A DNA stretch of 64,000 nucleotides from Plasmopara viticola (GCA_001695595.3 MBPM02000004.1:1736001-1800000), one strand, 5' to 3'. Positions 1 to 13,096 are shown, counted from the stretch's first letter. The notes: generated from the letters alone by a model not told the origin. A program made the numbers and translations.

Positions 1-1
1 T

Positions 2-3000
2 ACACGCATTGTCGACCGTGAGAACGCGTACCGGAAGCGACGGTTTGAGCGCATGTTGTCCCCCGAGCGAGGCGATGCGTTTGGGGACAAGACGCCAGCA
101 CGGAGTTACAAGGAGATCATGCACACGCAGCAACTCGAGCAAGAACGTGCCGAAGTGGTGCGGAAGATTCAACAGAAGCGGGAAGAAGAGGAACAGCAGC
201 AGCAGCAGGGCGAGCCCCAAGGTGTTGACGCCACGCCAAAACGACGCCGCAAACGGATGCGGTGGGACCAAGAAGCCCCATTGGCTGAAAAGACGGATGG
301 GGAGAGCCAATCAGAATGGGACACGGCGTCGGAAACTTCAACGAGTGCGGTGGCGGCTACTCCCACCCGGTCGTCGTCGCGATGGGATGCGACGCCTACT
401 GCAAGTGCCACACCCAGTAGGAAGAATCGATGGGACGAAACCCCCGTGGCAACGAGTGGAGCGTCGAAATGGGACGCAACGCCCGTGGCTCTAGGTGGAA
501 GCACGCCAGCTGGCAGTGGCAAGCGTTCACGGTGGGATGAGACGCCTGTGGCCGGTGATATGCTTGCTCTTGGGAAATCGAGGCAAATGACACCGGGTGG
601 AGCCATGGCAGCAGAGCTTTTAAGTGGTGCTTTGACGCCGGAGCTCACGCAGCGTTTGCGGTGGGAACGAGAGATTGAAGAGCGCAATCGGCCATTAGCC
701 GACGATGAGCTCGATGCCATGTTCCCAACAAGTGGGTACAAAATCCTCGATCCTCCGTCGTCGTACGTACCCATTCGAACACCGTCACGAAAGCTCCTTG
801 CGACGCCAACACCAATGGGACAGACTCCAGGCTTTGCAATGCAAGCGACGCCTGCCCGTGAAGACTATGGCGTTCCTGTTGGTACACCGGTGAGTAGCGA
901 TGGAAGTGCCATGCCGTTTATTAAGCCCGAGGATTACCAGTACTTTGGCAAGCTGATGGATGAAGTGAATGAAGACGAGTTGGACCCCGAGGAAGCGAAA
1001 GAGCGAAAGATTATGCGGCTGCTTCTTAAGATTAAGAACGGTCTTCCGCCCCAACGAAAGACAGCGCTGCGTCAATTAACTGACAAGGCACGCGAGTTTG
1101 GTGCGGGGGCCTTGTTCAACCAGATTCTACCGTTGCTTATGGCCCCCACGCTTGAAGACCAGGAACGTCATTTGCTCGTCAAGGTCATTGACCGTGTGCT
1201 CTACAAACTCGACGACCTCGTGCGCCCCTATGTCCACAAGATTTTAGTGGTGATTGAGCCTTTGCTGATTGACGAAGACTATTATGCTCGTGTAGAAGGC
1301 CGTGAAATCATCTCGAATCTTGCGAAGGCTGCTGGTCTCGCAACGATGATTTCGACCATGCGGCCAGATATTGACATCGATGACGAGTATGTTCGTAACA
1401 CGACGGCACGTGCATTTGCAGTCGTGGCATCAGCGCTCGGCATTCCAGCTTTGCTGCCGTTTTTAAAAGCTGTGTGTCAGTCGCGCAAGTCGTGGCAAGC
1501 TCGACACACTGGTATCAAGATTGTGCAACAGGTCGCTATTCTGATGGGTTGTGCTGTGCTCCCACATCTGAAACATCTCGTGGAAATTATTGACCACGGT
1601 CTGGAAGATGATCAAAAGGTTCGCACGATCACAGCTCTTGCTCTTGCTGCTCTCGCTGAGGCTGCACACCCGTATGGTATTGAGTCTTTTGACTCTGTGC
1701 TGCGACCGTTGTGGCGGGGTACCCGAAAACATCATGGAAAAGGGCTGGCCGCGTTTTTGAAAGCCATTGGTTTTATCATTCCGCTCATGGACGCTCAGTA
1801 TGCCAACTACTACACGGTTGAAGTAATGGAGATTTTGATTCGTGAATTCCAGTCGCCAGACGAAGAGATGAAGAAAATTGTGTTAAAGGTTGTTAAGCAG
1901 TGTGTCTCGACAGACGGTGTGGAAGCTTCGTACGTCAAAGAGAAGATTTTGCCTGATTTTTTTCGGCACTTTTGGGTTCGTCGCATGGCGCTGGACAGAC
2001 GCAACTACCGTCAATTAGTCGAGACAACGGTGGAGCTTGCCAATAATGTAGGAGCGAGCGAGATAATTACGCGAGTGGTGGACGATTTGAAGGATGAGAG
2101 TGAGCCGTATCGTCGAATGGTGATGGAAGCGACTCAGAATATCATTTCAAATCTCGGTGCCACCGATATTGGAACGGACCTTGAGGAGAAACTGATTGAC
2201 GGAATCTTGTATGCTTTTCAAGAGCAAACGTCTGACGACACGTTAGTGATGCTTAATGGATTTGGCATTGTCGTCAACGCTTTGGGGATCCGTGCGAAGA
2301 ATTACTTGCCCCAGATTTGTGGGACAATCAAGTGGCGGCTGAACAATAAGCCGGCAAAAGTTCGCATGCAGGCAGCTGATTTGATCAATCGAATTGCGGT
2401 GGTTATGAAGACGTGCGATCAAGAACCTCTGATGGGACACATGGGCGTTGTTCTGTACGAATATCTTGGAGAAGAATATCCCGAGGTGTTGGGTAGCATT
2501 CTTGGAGCTTTAAAAGCGATTGTGAATGTGATTGGCATGAGTAAAATGACCCCACCGATCAAGGATTTACTGCCGCGTCTTACTCCAATCTTAAAAAATC
2601 GTCACGAAAAGGTTCAAGAAAATTGTATTGATCTCGTTGGACGTATTGCCGACCGCGGTGCGGACCTGGTGTCAGCTCGAGAGTGGATGCGCATTTGTTT
2701 TGAATTGCTGGACATGCTCAAGGCGCACAAGAAGGGCATTCGTCGTGCTGCTGTCAATACCTTTGGCTATATTGCCAAGGCAATTGGTCCTCAGGACGTC
2801 TTGCACACATTGCTGAACAATCTCAAGGTGCAAGAACGACAAAATCGTGTGTGTACGACTGTTGCCATTGCCATTGTGGCAGAAACGTGCTCGCCCTTTA
2901 CTGTGGTTCCCGCTTTAATGAACGAGTACCGTGTGCCAGAGCTGAATGTGCAGAATGGTGTGTTAAAGGCATTTTCGTTCATGTTTGAGTACATTGGTGA

Positions 3001-3436
3001 AATGGGCAAGGATTACATATACGCGGTGACTCCACTGCTACAGGACGCGCTCATGGACCGTGACTTGGTACATCGACAGACGGCGTGCACAACGGTGAAG
3101 CATTTGGCGCTCGGTGTTGCTGGTCTAGGTTGCGAGGATGCGCTTGTGCATTTGCTCAACTTTGTGTGGCCCAATATTTTCGAAACCTCTCCCCACGTGA
3201 TTAATGCCGTGTTTGAGGCCGTGGAAGGCTGTCGAGTAGCTTTGGGGCCTCACGTGATTCTGCAGTATGTTCTTCAGGGCTTGTTTCACCCGGCGCGCCG
3301 CGTTCGCGAGGTGTATTGGAAGATTTACAACTCGCTCTACATGTATGGACAGGACGGCTTGACCCCCGCTTATCCGGTGCTTGAGGACGATGGCGTGAAC
3401 TCTTACAATCGTACGTACCTCGAGCTCTGTATTTAA
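2..3436 (+). CDS. SF3B1: Splicing factor 3B subunit 1 (SF3B1/SF3b155), 5' end outside the window
   Basis: This is the large HEAT-repeat subunit of SF3b in the U2 snRNP, which holds the branch-point helix during spliceosome assembly in the nucleus. The reading frame is open from base 2, and the residues before the first ATG (base 53) still match the family N-terminal segment (ISPER/LSPER type), so the true start lies upstream. Bases about 260-560 encode a disordered region with repeated RWD-x-TP units (RWDATP, RWDETP, KWDATP), the U2AF-ligand and phosphorylation motifs of this protein. The conserved [13 protein letters not shown] linker follows, and then about 20 HEAT repeats to the C-terminus. 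The hot-spot residues of the human protein are conserved, including the lysine matching K700 (codon 1616-1618, QKVRTI context) and the [10 protein letters not shown] block. No intron interrupts the 3.4 kb. A short polyglutamine tract lies near base 195. Stop is TAA at 3434-3436. Identity is very secure. Confidence 0.97.
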   Translation, partial: TRIVDRENAYRKRRFERMLSPERGDAFGDKTPARSYKEIMHTQQLEQERAEVVRKIQQKREEEEQQQQQGEPQGVDATPKRRRKRMRWDQEAPLAEKTDGESQSEWDTASETSTSAVAATPTRSSSRWDATPTASATPSRKNRWDETPVATSGASKWDATPVALGGSTPAGSGKRSRWDETPVAGDMLALGKSRQMTPGGAMAAELLSGALTPELTQRLRWEREIEERNRPLADDELDAMFPTSGYKILDPPSSYVPIRTPSRKLLATPTPMGQTPGFAMQATPAREDYGVPVGTPVSSDGSAMPFIKPEDYQYFGKLMDEVNEDELDPEEAKERKIMRLLLKIKNGLPPQRKTALRQLTDKAREFGAGALFNQILPLLMAPTLEDQERHLLVKVIDRVLYKLDDLVRPYVHKILVVIEPLLIDEDYYARVEGREIISNLAKAAGLATMISTMRPDIDIDDEYVRNTTARAFAVVASALGIPALLPFLKAVCQSRKSWQARHTGIKIVQQVAILMGCAVLPHLKHLVEIIDHGLEDDQKVRTITALALAALAEAAHPYGIESFDSVLRPLWRGTRKHHGKGLAAFLKAIGFIIPLMDAQYANYYTVEVMEILIREFQSPDEEMKKIVLKVVKQCVSTDGVEASYVKEKILPDFFRHFWVRRMALDRRNYRQLVETTVELANNVGASEIITRVVDDLKDESEPYRRMVMEATQNIISNLGATDIGTDLEEKLIDGILYAFQEQTSDDTLVMLNGFGIVVNALGIRAKNYLPQICGTIKWRLNNKPAKVRMQAADLINRIAVVMKTCDQEPLMGHMGVVLYEYLGEEYPEVLGSILGALKAIVNVIGMSKMTPPIKDLLPRLTPILKNRHEKVQENCIDLVGRIADRGADLVSAREWMRICFELLDMLKAHKKGIRRAAVNTFGYIAKAIGPQDVLHTLLNNLKVQERQNRVCTTVAIAIVAETCSPFTVVPALMNEYRVPELNVQNGVLKAFSFMFEYIGEMGKDYIYAVTPLLQDALMDRDLVHRQTACTTVKHLALGVAGLGCEDALVHLLNFVWPNIFETSPHVINAVFEAVEGCRVALGPHVILQYVLQGLFHPARRVREVYWKIYNSLYMYGQDGLTPAYPVLEDDGVNSYNRTYLELCI

Positions 3437-4869
<1,433 letters not shown>

Positions 4870-7800
4870 ATGTTTATCGCCATTTCGACGGCTATATTTA
4901 CCTCTAGTCCGTTTCAACCAAGAACGTCATTTATAGGAAAAATGCTCGAATCACTCATGTTTTTTGCCAGTGGCCAAACCTTAGCCGAGACAGTGATCAG
5001 AAGCATGAAGAGACCATCCACTGACACTCCTTCGATAACACAGGGGTCTCGTCGTACTACTGACTCATTCAGCTCCACTTGCATCCCATCAAGCATCACG
5101 GAAACTTCCAGTACTTCTGCCACAAGAATACCAATCAATTCGAACGATTGTCGAAAACCACGTTCCACTTCTTTTCATCTATCAGGTTCGTTTGCAGAAC
5201 GTCCTTTTCATCAAGCACTTGGTGTTTGTATCCTTGGCTAGTCGATAACATGTGCATGATCGGACCTTGCATTGTTTCTAGAAAGCTTTCGCCATAACGC
5301 GGAAATGGCGCTGCGGGTGTCGTTTGCAGTCCTCCTTTCCTCAAGCATCCAAACACGGGACCAGACTTCCGATTCGTTGCATGCTTATGCCAAGAAATGG
5401 TTGTTCTTTCCCGACTGGTACTACCTCGGTGGATTGAGTTATTGTGCCGTGATGGTTGTGTTTTCAATGGGTTATAACGTGGGGGGTACGATTCGCGAAG
5501 TTTGCCAAGGAATTTGGGGTGTCGGCATGGCTCTTGTGTACAATTGCGTGCTGTTTGCTTTTATTCCCGTGGAACGATTTGATAGTAAAGCGGAGGACCC
5601 GTACAGGAATTATTACAAGATTAATAAAGCCTTCAATTCGAGCGCGTATTGGATCAATGTTCCAAACTTGTACACGACGTTGCCGTGGATTGTCCTCTTC
5701 ACGGTCTTGATGATGGTCTTGCCATTTCAAACCAACACGCGCAAGTATGCCGTGGGTACAAACGCGTACTTTAGTACGTACATTACTAGCTATACGTGCA
5801 ATAAGAACAGGTCTTTTAACGCAAAGGTATGTTGTATACGCAGCCCTGACAATAATCAATCCCGCCAATCCTTTAAGTTCTGGTCAACTCAAACGGATTG
5901 ACGAAGAATTGTTTGACACGAGCAATATATTGCGCAACTTGCAAGTGTTTGCAATCGTAGGCGTCCTTGGCGCGTGCCTCTCGATCGCTACAATGTGTAT
6001 ACCTTACCCAATATTGTAAGTCTGCCCAATTTATTGGTACGAGACACAAGGACTCACGTCTGTATTGCAGTGCTATTAGTCGGTTGCGTGAAGATTCTCA
6101 GAAAGCAGCTGTTGAGTTATTGGAGCTCTTGAACCTGATTGTCGACTCGTACTGCATCAAGATCACCAATGCAAGGAGTGTCAAGCGCTTAAAGCGCAAG
6201 TTGAAACGGAACTTTGACAATGCTGACGCCCGACACTGTCGTATGATGTCCCTCCTTGAGGATGCGTGGTGGGAACAGTGTTTTGGTCTCCACTATCCGC
6301 TTCATTTCAATTGGGCCATGAGTCGCACGTACATTCGACTCATAGGCTCCCTCCTTGCAGATCTACGAACCCTTAGCAATGCCATGCGACTGGAGCAATA
6401 CGGGGCATTGCCCACCATCTATCGGGATGCGCTCAAGCAAGACATTTACGTGATCCAGATCCATGTCAACAACCTCCTCGACGACGTAGCACGGAAAGTC
6501 CATGCCCTGTCACCTCGTACGTTTCTTTCTCGATCGTGCGTTGCTCCCTTTTGTCGTATCTCATCCTCCTCTTGAAATCTTGGTACAGATCTCGACCTGC
6601 CGTCACGAGAAGTCCTTGAAATGGAACTCCACTTGGCATTGCACAACTTTTACAAACTCCAACAATCGTTTTTGCAACACCAAACCGTGACTTCCGACGA
6701 CGTGGCTGGAAACGTGCCATTGTCTTTGTTTCTCTTTTCGCTCCATTCGTTTTGCACGGTACTGTTCAAGTTTCAAGACGGGTACAACAGTAAAAAGTAT
6801 GACGATGGGCATCGCGTGCGATCGTTTTTGAGGAAGTCGGTGCAAAAGTGCGTGGATGTCAAGTATTATTGCGACGCCATGGTGTGGATCAATGCTTTGA
6901 AACTGACGGCCGCAGTCATGCTAGGAGTTGCGTTTAGTGTCGGCGTCTATGGCTTTAGTGCCTCCGTCCCCTCGACGATTGCGTACGTCATGTGCGAAAC
7001 CATTGGGAGTTCGTTTCGAAAGACCGTGAACCGCGTCGGGGGCGTCGTGGCTGGCAGTGTCGTGCCTTCCGTGTGTAAATTCTATCTCGTGCAACTGTGC
7101 CATCCAATGATCTGGAGCCTCCTCTTGTCCAACACGGTCTTGTTCCTCTGGGTCACCATGTGCATGTACGTCTACTTTGGACAAGGGTACGGGGCCTATA
7201 GCGGCATCGTCGCCGCCTTTGTGGCCTGTGATACGTTGCTCCGCCAAACGGACATTTGTGACGTCCATGGATCCGATACGTCCAACACCATTGCGATTGC
7301 CTCGTATTCGAGCCTCGCGCAAACGTCCGTGGCGGTCATGATCTTCATCTCGGTCGAAACGTTCATTGTTCCCAAGAGCGCCATCTTTATGTTACGCCAA
7401 AGTATTGTGGAATCGCTCACGTTGCATCAAACAGCGTTCCAGGTCTTGTTTGGCCATCTCCTTTCGAATCGAGTAGGATTGGATCCACGCAGCTCGTTCG
7501 ATGTGGGACAGAGCTTAGTGGTCGACTTGCCCCGCGACCTTGACACACAGCGTCAATTGCTTGCTGAAGCCATGCTCGAGCCTATTCTCTGGCGGACGCA
7601 CTTTGCTCCGGACAAGTATCGACGGATTTTACGCCTTTTGCACGAATTATTGCACAATAATTATCTCTTTTGGAAATTATTGCGATGGTTTCAGTCGCAA
7701 GTCGCACAGGAGAGCGAAAGGCTGAATGGTGCAGACTTGCGCGATCGTAGGCGAAAGGATGCCGAGATGGAGCGGGATCTTACGTGGCACGGAGCAGCTA

Positions 7801-8480
7801 CTCGATTGCAATCGTTGATTGACGAAAGCTTTGAAAGCATACGCGTGAGCTTTAGTGATCCCTTGTATCCCGTAGAAGCCGACTCGAGAGCTGCTATTGA
7901 GCCGATACAGGAAGAGTTGCAGCTTGACGACAATACTCGAAGCGGGACTTTGCAGGCTGAGAACAAGTCGGTTCGATTTAAAGCTGGATTAGCAGAGTAC
8001 GGAGCTATCGAGGTGGCATCTAGTCCAAAGGACGAGACTGTGGATAGTGGTCGAAGACCACGCGCACTTGAGCCACTGTGTACCAAGGTACCGGGCAAGC
8101 TTGAGATACACCCTTTACGCCTTGATCAACTGGATGAAAGGGGGTTGCAAAAAGTTGATGAATCGAGAGGAGCAAGTGGCAACAGTGCTACGACTTGTAC
8201 GACGTGTTTATTAACCCAGGAAAGGAAACGTCGGGCTCTGTCCATCGTCAATGGATCCGTGTGCAGTCACCACTCGCACGATGTCCTGACGATCGAGGAC
8301 GATACGACTTTTGAGGCCGTTGCGTGCATGAAACTTGCGTATGCAGAGTGGGTCATGATGGATCGTCGATATGAAAAGACGTCGATGGAGGAAGAGCTGG
8401 TCCTGAAGTGTTTCATCAGCGGTGCGGAAAGCATAGCAAAGAGTCTTTTTGAGTTGCAAGAGCTTGTGATGGCACGGTAA
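4870..8480 (+). CDS. FUSC/ALMT-like multi-pass membrane protein, copy A (five exons)
   Basis: I read the exons as 4870-5185, 5282-5773, 5844-6015, 6071-6516 and 6589-8480, giving about 1105 residues. All introns are GT-AG and 55-96 bp long, and the phases agree. Two hydrophobic blocks with several membrane spans each (exons 2-3, and exon 5 at about 6880-7420) flank a cytosolic helical part, which is the duplicated layout of the fusaric-acid-resistance/aluminium-activated malate transporter-like families. Recognisable segments are SSIQTR, WYYLGGLSYC and NRVGGVVAGSVVPS. The C-terminal half is soluble. Exons 2, 3 and 4 have exactly the same lengths (492, 172, 446 nt) as those of the gene at 60.6-64 kb, so the two are paralogs. 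The EF-hands of that paralog are absent here. The start is uncertain: ATGs at 4870, 4942 and 5005 are all in frame in exon 1. Substrate unknown; an organic anion or amphipathic compound is a guess from family membership. Confidence 0.85.
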
Positions 8481-9221
8481 TCTACGACTGAGATGGAATT
8501 AGGGGAGAGAGACGGATCTTGCGAGGCTCAAGGGAGAAGCGCAGTGAGCGACACGAGTGCAGCAAGGCGACAGCTGGGTACACGCTGCATTGGTGTGTAT
8601 TAGCAGCTAGAATCGACGCAAATGTTGCGCTTGTTCGAGGGATGTCAAGTGTTAGGGACAAGATAGTCTTTATAGTCTAGGAAATTTTGCCAATCAAAGA
8701 GCGAATGCTGTAGCCACAATGCAATTCGTTTCATGCAATCGAATACATGACGTGCTGGTTGAAAGATGCTCAGAAGACATCAAGCCAATAAATGCATGGA
8801 ATTTATTCAACAGACTTTTTCATGGGCTTCATGCCAGAACCTTTTGACTTAGTGTGCAAGAACCGAAATGTCTACTACTAAGCATTTTTTCGATCTGCTC
8901 GACAAAGCAAAATACACGCGCAAGAAAAATCCTTACCTACCCTATAGCTATTGGGTTACTAACTTAAACCAAGTGTTGCGGCTGCCGATTTTCATAGCGC
9001 TGATATTGAGCTATGACGTTCACGGTTGAATTTTCAGCAAGCTTGCACCCACTACGGAGCACGAGTGTAAGGATCTATTCAACATTGAGGTTGCACGTCG
9101 CTGTAGTAGTCCTCTTCAAACCGAATCCATCCGTCAATCGGCCACGAATCATTAGAGACTGTTGGCTGTTTGCAAAAAGCTGTAACTGAAGAAAACTTCC
9201 GTCCTTCCGACATGCCAGTCT
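8481..9221. other. Intergenic stretch, nothing recognised
   Basis: This lies between the FUSC-like gene and the retroposon pair. It should contain the 3' UTR of the upstream gene. I found no gene, RNA or ordered repeat in it. Confidence 0.55.
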
Positions 9222-9542
9222 ATTGTATTGTATTGTATTACGTTATCGCGTTGCCAAGTTATGCACGTGCTAGGCTCTATGGCTAGTCCACGGCAAAGAG
9301 TGGTGTCCGCATACGTCGGGTCTCATTCGGCGGGCAGTGCAGCCAACACCGAGGCCGTGAGGGTCTTCCATTATTTTGTGTAGTTCTGACTTGGTAAGAA
9401 CCCAAGTGGCGTCCTAGTGCTGGAGACCGTCGCGTCGAGGGTGAGACTCGTTAAAGACCTGCAGATGCCCGAGAGCACCTGCTTGAAGCGCGCGAGCATT
9501 TAGCCCTCGCGCTTGGAAGGAGGGCGTTACCCCAACCTTTTC
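9222..9542 (-). mobile_element. SINE-like retroposon, copy 1 (minus orientation)
   Basis: This copy is about 320 bp. Its 3' tail, made of ATACA-type pentamers, appears on the plus strand as TATTG repeats at its left edge, and its 5' end (CCAACCTTTTC on the plus strand) is at its right edge. It is the reverse complement of the copy at 9580-9905, with scattered differences. I could not find a convincing target-site duplication for this copy. It encodes no protein of its own; the open frames inside it are short and not family-like. No clear pol III A/B boxes were found, so the SINE label rests on length, tail and the duplications of the sister copies. Confidence 0.72.
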
Positions 9543-9579
9543 TGTGCAACTTTTTCTTTTGTTGATAACATAGCCAACA

Positions 9580-9905
9580 TTTCGGAAAAGGTTGGGGTGA
9601 CGCCCTCCTTCCAAGCGCGGGGGCTAAATGCTCGCGCGCTTCGGGCAGGTGCTCCCGGGCATCTGCAGGTCTCTAACGAGTCTCACCCTCGACGCGACGG
9701 TCTCCAGCACCAGGGCGCCACCTGGGCTCTTACCAAGTCAGAAGTACACAAAATAATGGAAGACCCTCACGGCCTCGGTGCTGGCTGCACTGCCCGCCGA
9801 ACGAGACTCGACGTATGCGGACACCACTCTATGCCGTGGACTAGCCATAGAGCCTAGCACGTGCATAACTTGGCAACGCGATAACGTAATACAATACAAT
9901 ACAAT
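9580..9905 (+). mobile_element. SINE-like retroposon, copy 2 (plus orientation) with 12-bp target duplication
   Basis: The element starts near GGAAAAGGTTGGGG and ends in a tail of ATACA-type pentamers. The 12-mer ACATAGCCAACA occurs directly before it (9568-9579) and directly after it (9906-9917), which is the signature of target-primed insertion with a variable-length duplication rather than of an LTR element (normally 4-6 bp). The sequence is almost identical to the copy at 13298-13621 over long runs. Confidence 0.82.
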
Positions 9906-9917
9906 ACATAGCCAACA

Positions 9918-10417
9918 AACAAGCCTTCCTGCACCTGCAATATATGCTCTAATTGTTCTGTAAATTATTTATTACAACTATTTAAAACTACATGAAGCGT
10001 AATCGTGGGTTCCTTACACTTTAGCGTTTAGCGACGAGAGTTGTTTAATTGGAAAGGTGTGCTTGGAAACCCATTTCACAGCAAGTGATTATACAAGAAT
10101 TGGTAAATGCATAAATCACAAGAAGCGGTAGTAAAGGTTATTTGTCGGCAAAGTCACTTAGTACGATACGGAGTTTCACTTGCTTAGATTTCCATCTGTA
10201 AATTTTCAGAGTCCAACAACTTACTTCTCCACATCTTAACCTGTAGCGTTCAATATCTTGCACGACCGAATAAGGTCAAATCTGCACTTCAACTTCCGCT
10301 GCCATTTCTTTTTCTTCCAACCTCGTGCTTCAATTCGCAGCACTTTTATCCAATCAACTTATCTCAACCTGACATTGCGAAGCATTAACCGTTGCGGAAG
10401 TAAAACGGCGTCTCTCC
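9918..10417. other. Intergenic/promoter region upstream of the FHA-CHAT-NTPase gene
   Basis: This is an AT-rich 500 bp with no open frame of note. Its last 120 bp are pyrimidine-rich and probably hold the transcription start of the following gene. Confidence 0.5.
10302..10308 (+). promoter_or_regulatory. Possible oomycete Inr-type initiator
   Basis: CCATTTC fits the oomycete initiator consensus YCAYTYY and is followed by a T-rich tract, about 110 bp before the ATG at 10418. The motif is short and common, so this is only a candidate transcription start. Confidence 0.3.
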
Positions 10418-13096
10418 ATGGCCGACGACAGTGCGCGCAGCGGCGTCTACTCGGCCCCCACCCCTCTGGGTCCCTTCATAAAGGGTGGTGTTTTATCTGC
10501 AGAAATGATTAGCAACCGAAAGCGGCGCATGGATGTGCTAGGGAGTCTCTCGCCCGCCACGTGCTCGCCTTCCAGTGCGCGGAGTAGCTCTCTCAACTTA
10601 CGAGCGGCTTCCAAGTCCCCGTCGGTCCTTCAGATGTTTGCAGCCGATAATCTTGGCCTTAGAATGAGTGCTCATCTCTCTTCGGTATCGTCCCCGTTGT
10701 TGTCATCGTCCTGGGGCGGCCGCCATGTGCGAGACCCGGAGCAAGAGCCTGAGCTCAATCATCTTGACGGGCAGCTCAATCGGATTGGTGATCAGTCGAA
10801 CAAACGGTCGAGAGTGACACCTTATGCGCTACCAGGGACAGGAATGAGCCATGGAGTGACAAAGCAACGCGTGGCGTCGGAGAGAGACACGAAGAGTGGT
10901 GAGAAGCGAGACGAGGAGTTTGAAGTCTTGAAAGAGGATTCGCAACATCTAATGGAAACAATGAGTATTTCCCAGCAGAATACACAAGAGTGTACGCAGC
11001 CGCTGGAGGAAAGTCCGTCGCTGTGTCTCATGAGGCTCGTGCTGCATCCTGAAGTGGATAAAGCTGTGACGGCGTTCCAGAAAAACGCACTGGAAAAGAG
11101 CAGTTTGTATCGAATTGAGATGCAAATGCTGACGCCACGAGTGTCGCTTGGAAGGGACAATTTTGTCAGTATTTTTGATAAAAAGAACTCGGGTGTGGAT
11201 CCTGTTAAGCTCAGCAGAACCCATTGTGTCATTGAGACTGCGTTGGATCCAGAGACGCATAAACATGCAGTCTTTATTACGGACAAAAGCACGAATGGGA
11301 TCCGAATTGATGGAGTTCAAGTGCTTAAGAACAAAAAGTACAAGCTTGTTGATGGACAGGAGATTACGCTATTGTCATCACGCCAAGGAAATGTACTACT
11401 GGGGTACGTTGTTGAAGACCCGCATGTTCGAGGGGCACAGGACGGGGCGAAAAGCAATCAAAGTACGCACGTGGCTGACTCTCAAGACAAGTCGCAACAG
11501 GGACCAAACTTGCAGGAGTACACGCTGGGCGTATTATTTTCAGCACCGTTAGTGGGAAAGGATATTCACGGCAAGTATCATCCCATTGCTGAGCTTGATG
11601 TGAAACGGGAGTATTCTATATTGCAAAAAAGTTTGATTGAAGCGTCAAAGTTTGCAAAGCGCCCTGCTGCATTGAATGACAATGGTCTCGGAACATCATC
11701 CAGGGTTTACCAATGCCCGCGACAGATTAGTGTGGTAGCCAAGTTTGCAAATACCAACACGTTTCGAGCAATGGTGACTTTGGGTTGTCGAGCTCTTCAT
11801 TTTTCAGGGCACGGTGACGAGAATCATCTTTATTTTGAAGATGGTATGGGACTTGTGCATCCTATTCCACATCAAGGACTCCAAGAGCTTTTTTCTGCCG
11901 GGGATGGTGGAGAATCCACACTCCGTCTCGTTTTTGTGTCCGCGTGTTCATCTGCTCCACTGGCGCATGCGTTTGTAGCGTGTGGCATTCCCCATGTTAT
12001 TGGTGTACGTACGAATCAAAAGATTGAAGATTTTGCGGCAATTGAATTCACACGTGCCTTCTACTTAGCACTTGCGACGGGCAAACCAGTGGGTGCAAGT
12101 TTTACTATAGCTCAACAATCGGTGGCAAAATCTCCGAATATTCGAGGACCAATGGCAGTTGCTGAGAAGTTTATGTTGCTTCCTGAAGGTGGAGACCACT
12201 CGGAGATTATCTTTCCACTGGCAGCGGTCGAGTCTTCTCACACGATCAACCTTGAGCCAATGAAAAAGAAACGATACCCAAAGCTTTGGTTTGACGACTT
12301 ACCAGCGATGTGCCAAGGGTTTTGCAACCGGTCTGTCGAAGTTTACAAAATCTGCTTGGCATTGATGATGACGCAGTCTCGTATCACTCGTCTAGTTACC
12401 ATCTGCGGCGAGGAAGGCATTGGAAAGACTTCGGTGGCTCATGCGGTAGCAAATTACGTCGGCCCTCGCATTACCTCAGAGGGAGGAGTTCGTATCTTTC
12501 CTGTGGCAAAGCTTGCCCAAGATGTGATGGATGACCACGTGGGAGTGATGCGACGAAATATCAACATTGCCAACGGCCGGTGTCGCGTCATTAGTCGGTT
12601 AGAAACAATGGTCTCCGATCACCTCAAGCAACACAAGGCTCGAATTGAGTTTAACGGTCAGCAGATGCTTCTGGTCATGGATGGGTGTGACTACCTGTTG
12701 CGGAATGACTCTCGACGAGACCGATTTCGAGCATTTTTGTCGGATATCCTGACAAATAACGCGTCTTTGAAGATTGTCTTGACTGCACGCACTTCGATTT
12801 GCGCTGACGGGGCTGTCCGCGGGCACGGTGAGCGGCTATACACGCTGTCCAAGTTCGACATGAAGAGTGCAACGAAGATGTTGGTGAGTTTGATGAGTCG
12901 ACCAATACGTGTTGAGGAATTGAAACACGCGCGCGCTTCGACGTCAACTGACAAGCTCGATCTCATTGCGTCGCATCCGGCACTTCGAGCGACGGCAGGC
13001 ATTCCAAGACGCATTGCCGATTTAGCAGGTAGACTGAATGAAATGACACTAGACAAGATCCCGGTGGATGAAAGCGAGTTGGGGCTGATGGAGTGA
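10418..13096 (+). CDS. FHA - CHAT (caspase-like) - NB-ARC-type STAND NTPase fusion protein
   Basis: This is a single-exon gene of 892 residues; the ATG has a good context (TCTCCATGG). Residues 1-200 are Ser-rich and disordered with a basic RKRR. Residues about 231-335 form an FHA phosphothreonine-binding domain, with GR at 245-246, SRTH at 266-269 and TNG at 292-294. Residues about 366-600 form a CHAT domain of the caspase/separase-like clan: HFSGHG gives the candidate catalytic His465, and VSAC after a hydrophobic strand gives the candidate Cys510, followed by the typical ACGIPHVIGV stretch. Residues about 650-880 form a P-loop NTPase with Walker A GEEGIGKTS (664-672), Walker B LLVMDGCD (751-758), an RNBS-B-like IVLTAR (786-791) and a GIPRRIADL motif (861-869) like the GLPL motif of NB-ARC. 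No TPR, WD40 or LRR sensor follows the NTPase; the FHA domain may be the sensing part. A role in signal-controlled proteolysis or cell death is inference. Domain calls are from motifs only. Confidence 0.85.
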   Translation: MADDSARSGVYSAPTPLGPFIKGGVLSAEMISNRKRRMDVLGSLSPATCSPSSARSSSLNLRAASKSPSVLQMFAADNLGLRMSAHLSSVSSPLLSSSWGGRHVRDPEQEPELNHLDGQLNRIGDQSNKRSRVTPYALPGTGMSHGVTKQRVASERDTKSGEKRDEEFEVLKEDSQHLMETMSISQQNTQECTQPLEESPSLCLMRLVLHPEVDKAVTAFQKNALEKSSLYRIEMQMLTPRVSLGRDNFVSIFDKKNSGVDPVKLSRTHCVIETALDPETHKHAVFITDKSTNGIRIDGVQVLKNKKYKLVDGQEITLLSSRQGNVLLGYVVEDPHVRGAQDGAKSNQSTHVADSQDKSQQGPNLQEYTLGVLFSAPLVGKDIHGKYHPIAELDVKREYSILQKSLIEASKFAKRPAALNDNGLGTSSRVYQCPRQISVVAKFANTNTFRAMVTLGCRALHFSGHGDENHLYFEDGMGLVHPIPHQGLQELFSAGDGGESTLRLVFVSACSSAPLAHAFVACGIPHVIGVRTNQKIEDFAAIEFTRAFYLALATGKPVGASFTIAQQSVAKSPNIRGPMAVAEKFMLLPEGGDHSEIIFPLAAVESSHTINLEPMKKKRYPKLWFDDLPAMCQGFCNRSVEVYKICLALMMTQSRITRLVTICGEEGIGKTSVAHAVANYVGPRITSEGGVRIFPVAKLAQDVMDDHVGVMRRNINIANGRCRVISRLETMVSDHLKQHKARIEFNGQQMLLVMDGCDYLLRNDSRRDRFRAFLSDILTNNASLKIVLTARTSICADGAVRGHGERLYTLSKFDMKSATKMLVSLMSRPIRVEELKHARASTSTDKLDLIASHPALRATAGIPRRIADLAGRLNEMTLDKIPVDESELGLME

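Larger units (their letters stand above)
9222..9905. repeat. Large inverted repeat formed by two retroposon copies
   Basis: The arms at about 9222-9542 and 9580-9905 are reverse complements of each other over about 320 bp, with a spacer of under 40 bp. A transcript across it would fold into a long hairpin. The arrangement is explained by two independent insertions in opposite orientation, because the right arm has its own 12-bp target duplication lying partly inside the spacer. Confidence 0.85.

Noticed and set aside
9513..9857. Open frames with similar peptides at 9.4-9.9 kb and 13.3-13.9 kb, suggesting a repeated protein
   Set aside because: The similarity comes from the repeated retroposon DNA; the frames start and stop differently in each copy.
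9222..9905. A DNA transposon with 320-bp terminal inverted repeats
   Set aside because: The right arm has its own target duplication inside the structure, and a third arm occurs alone at 13298 with a duplication, so the arms are separate retroposon insertions.
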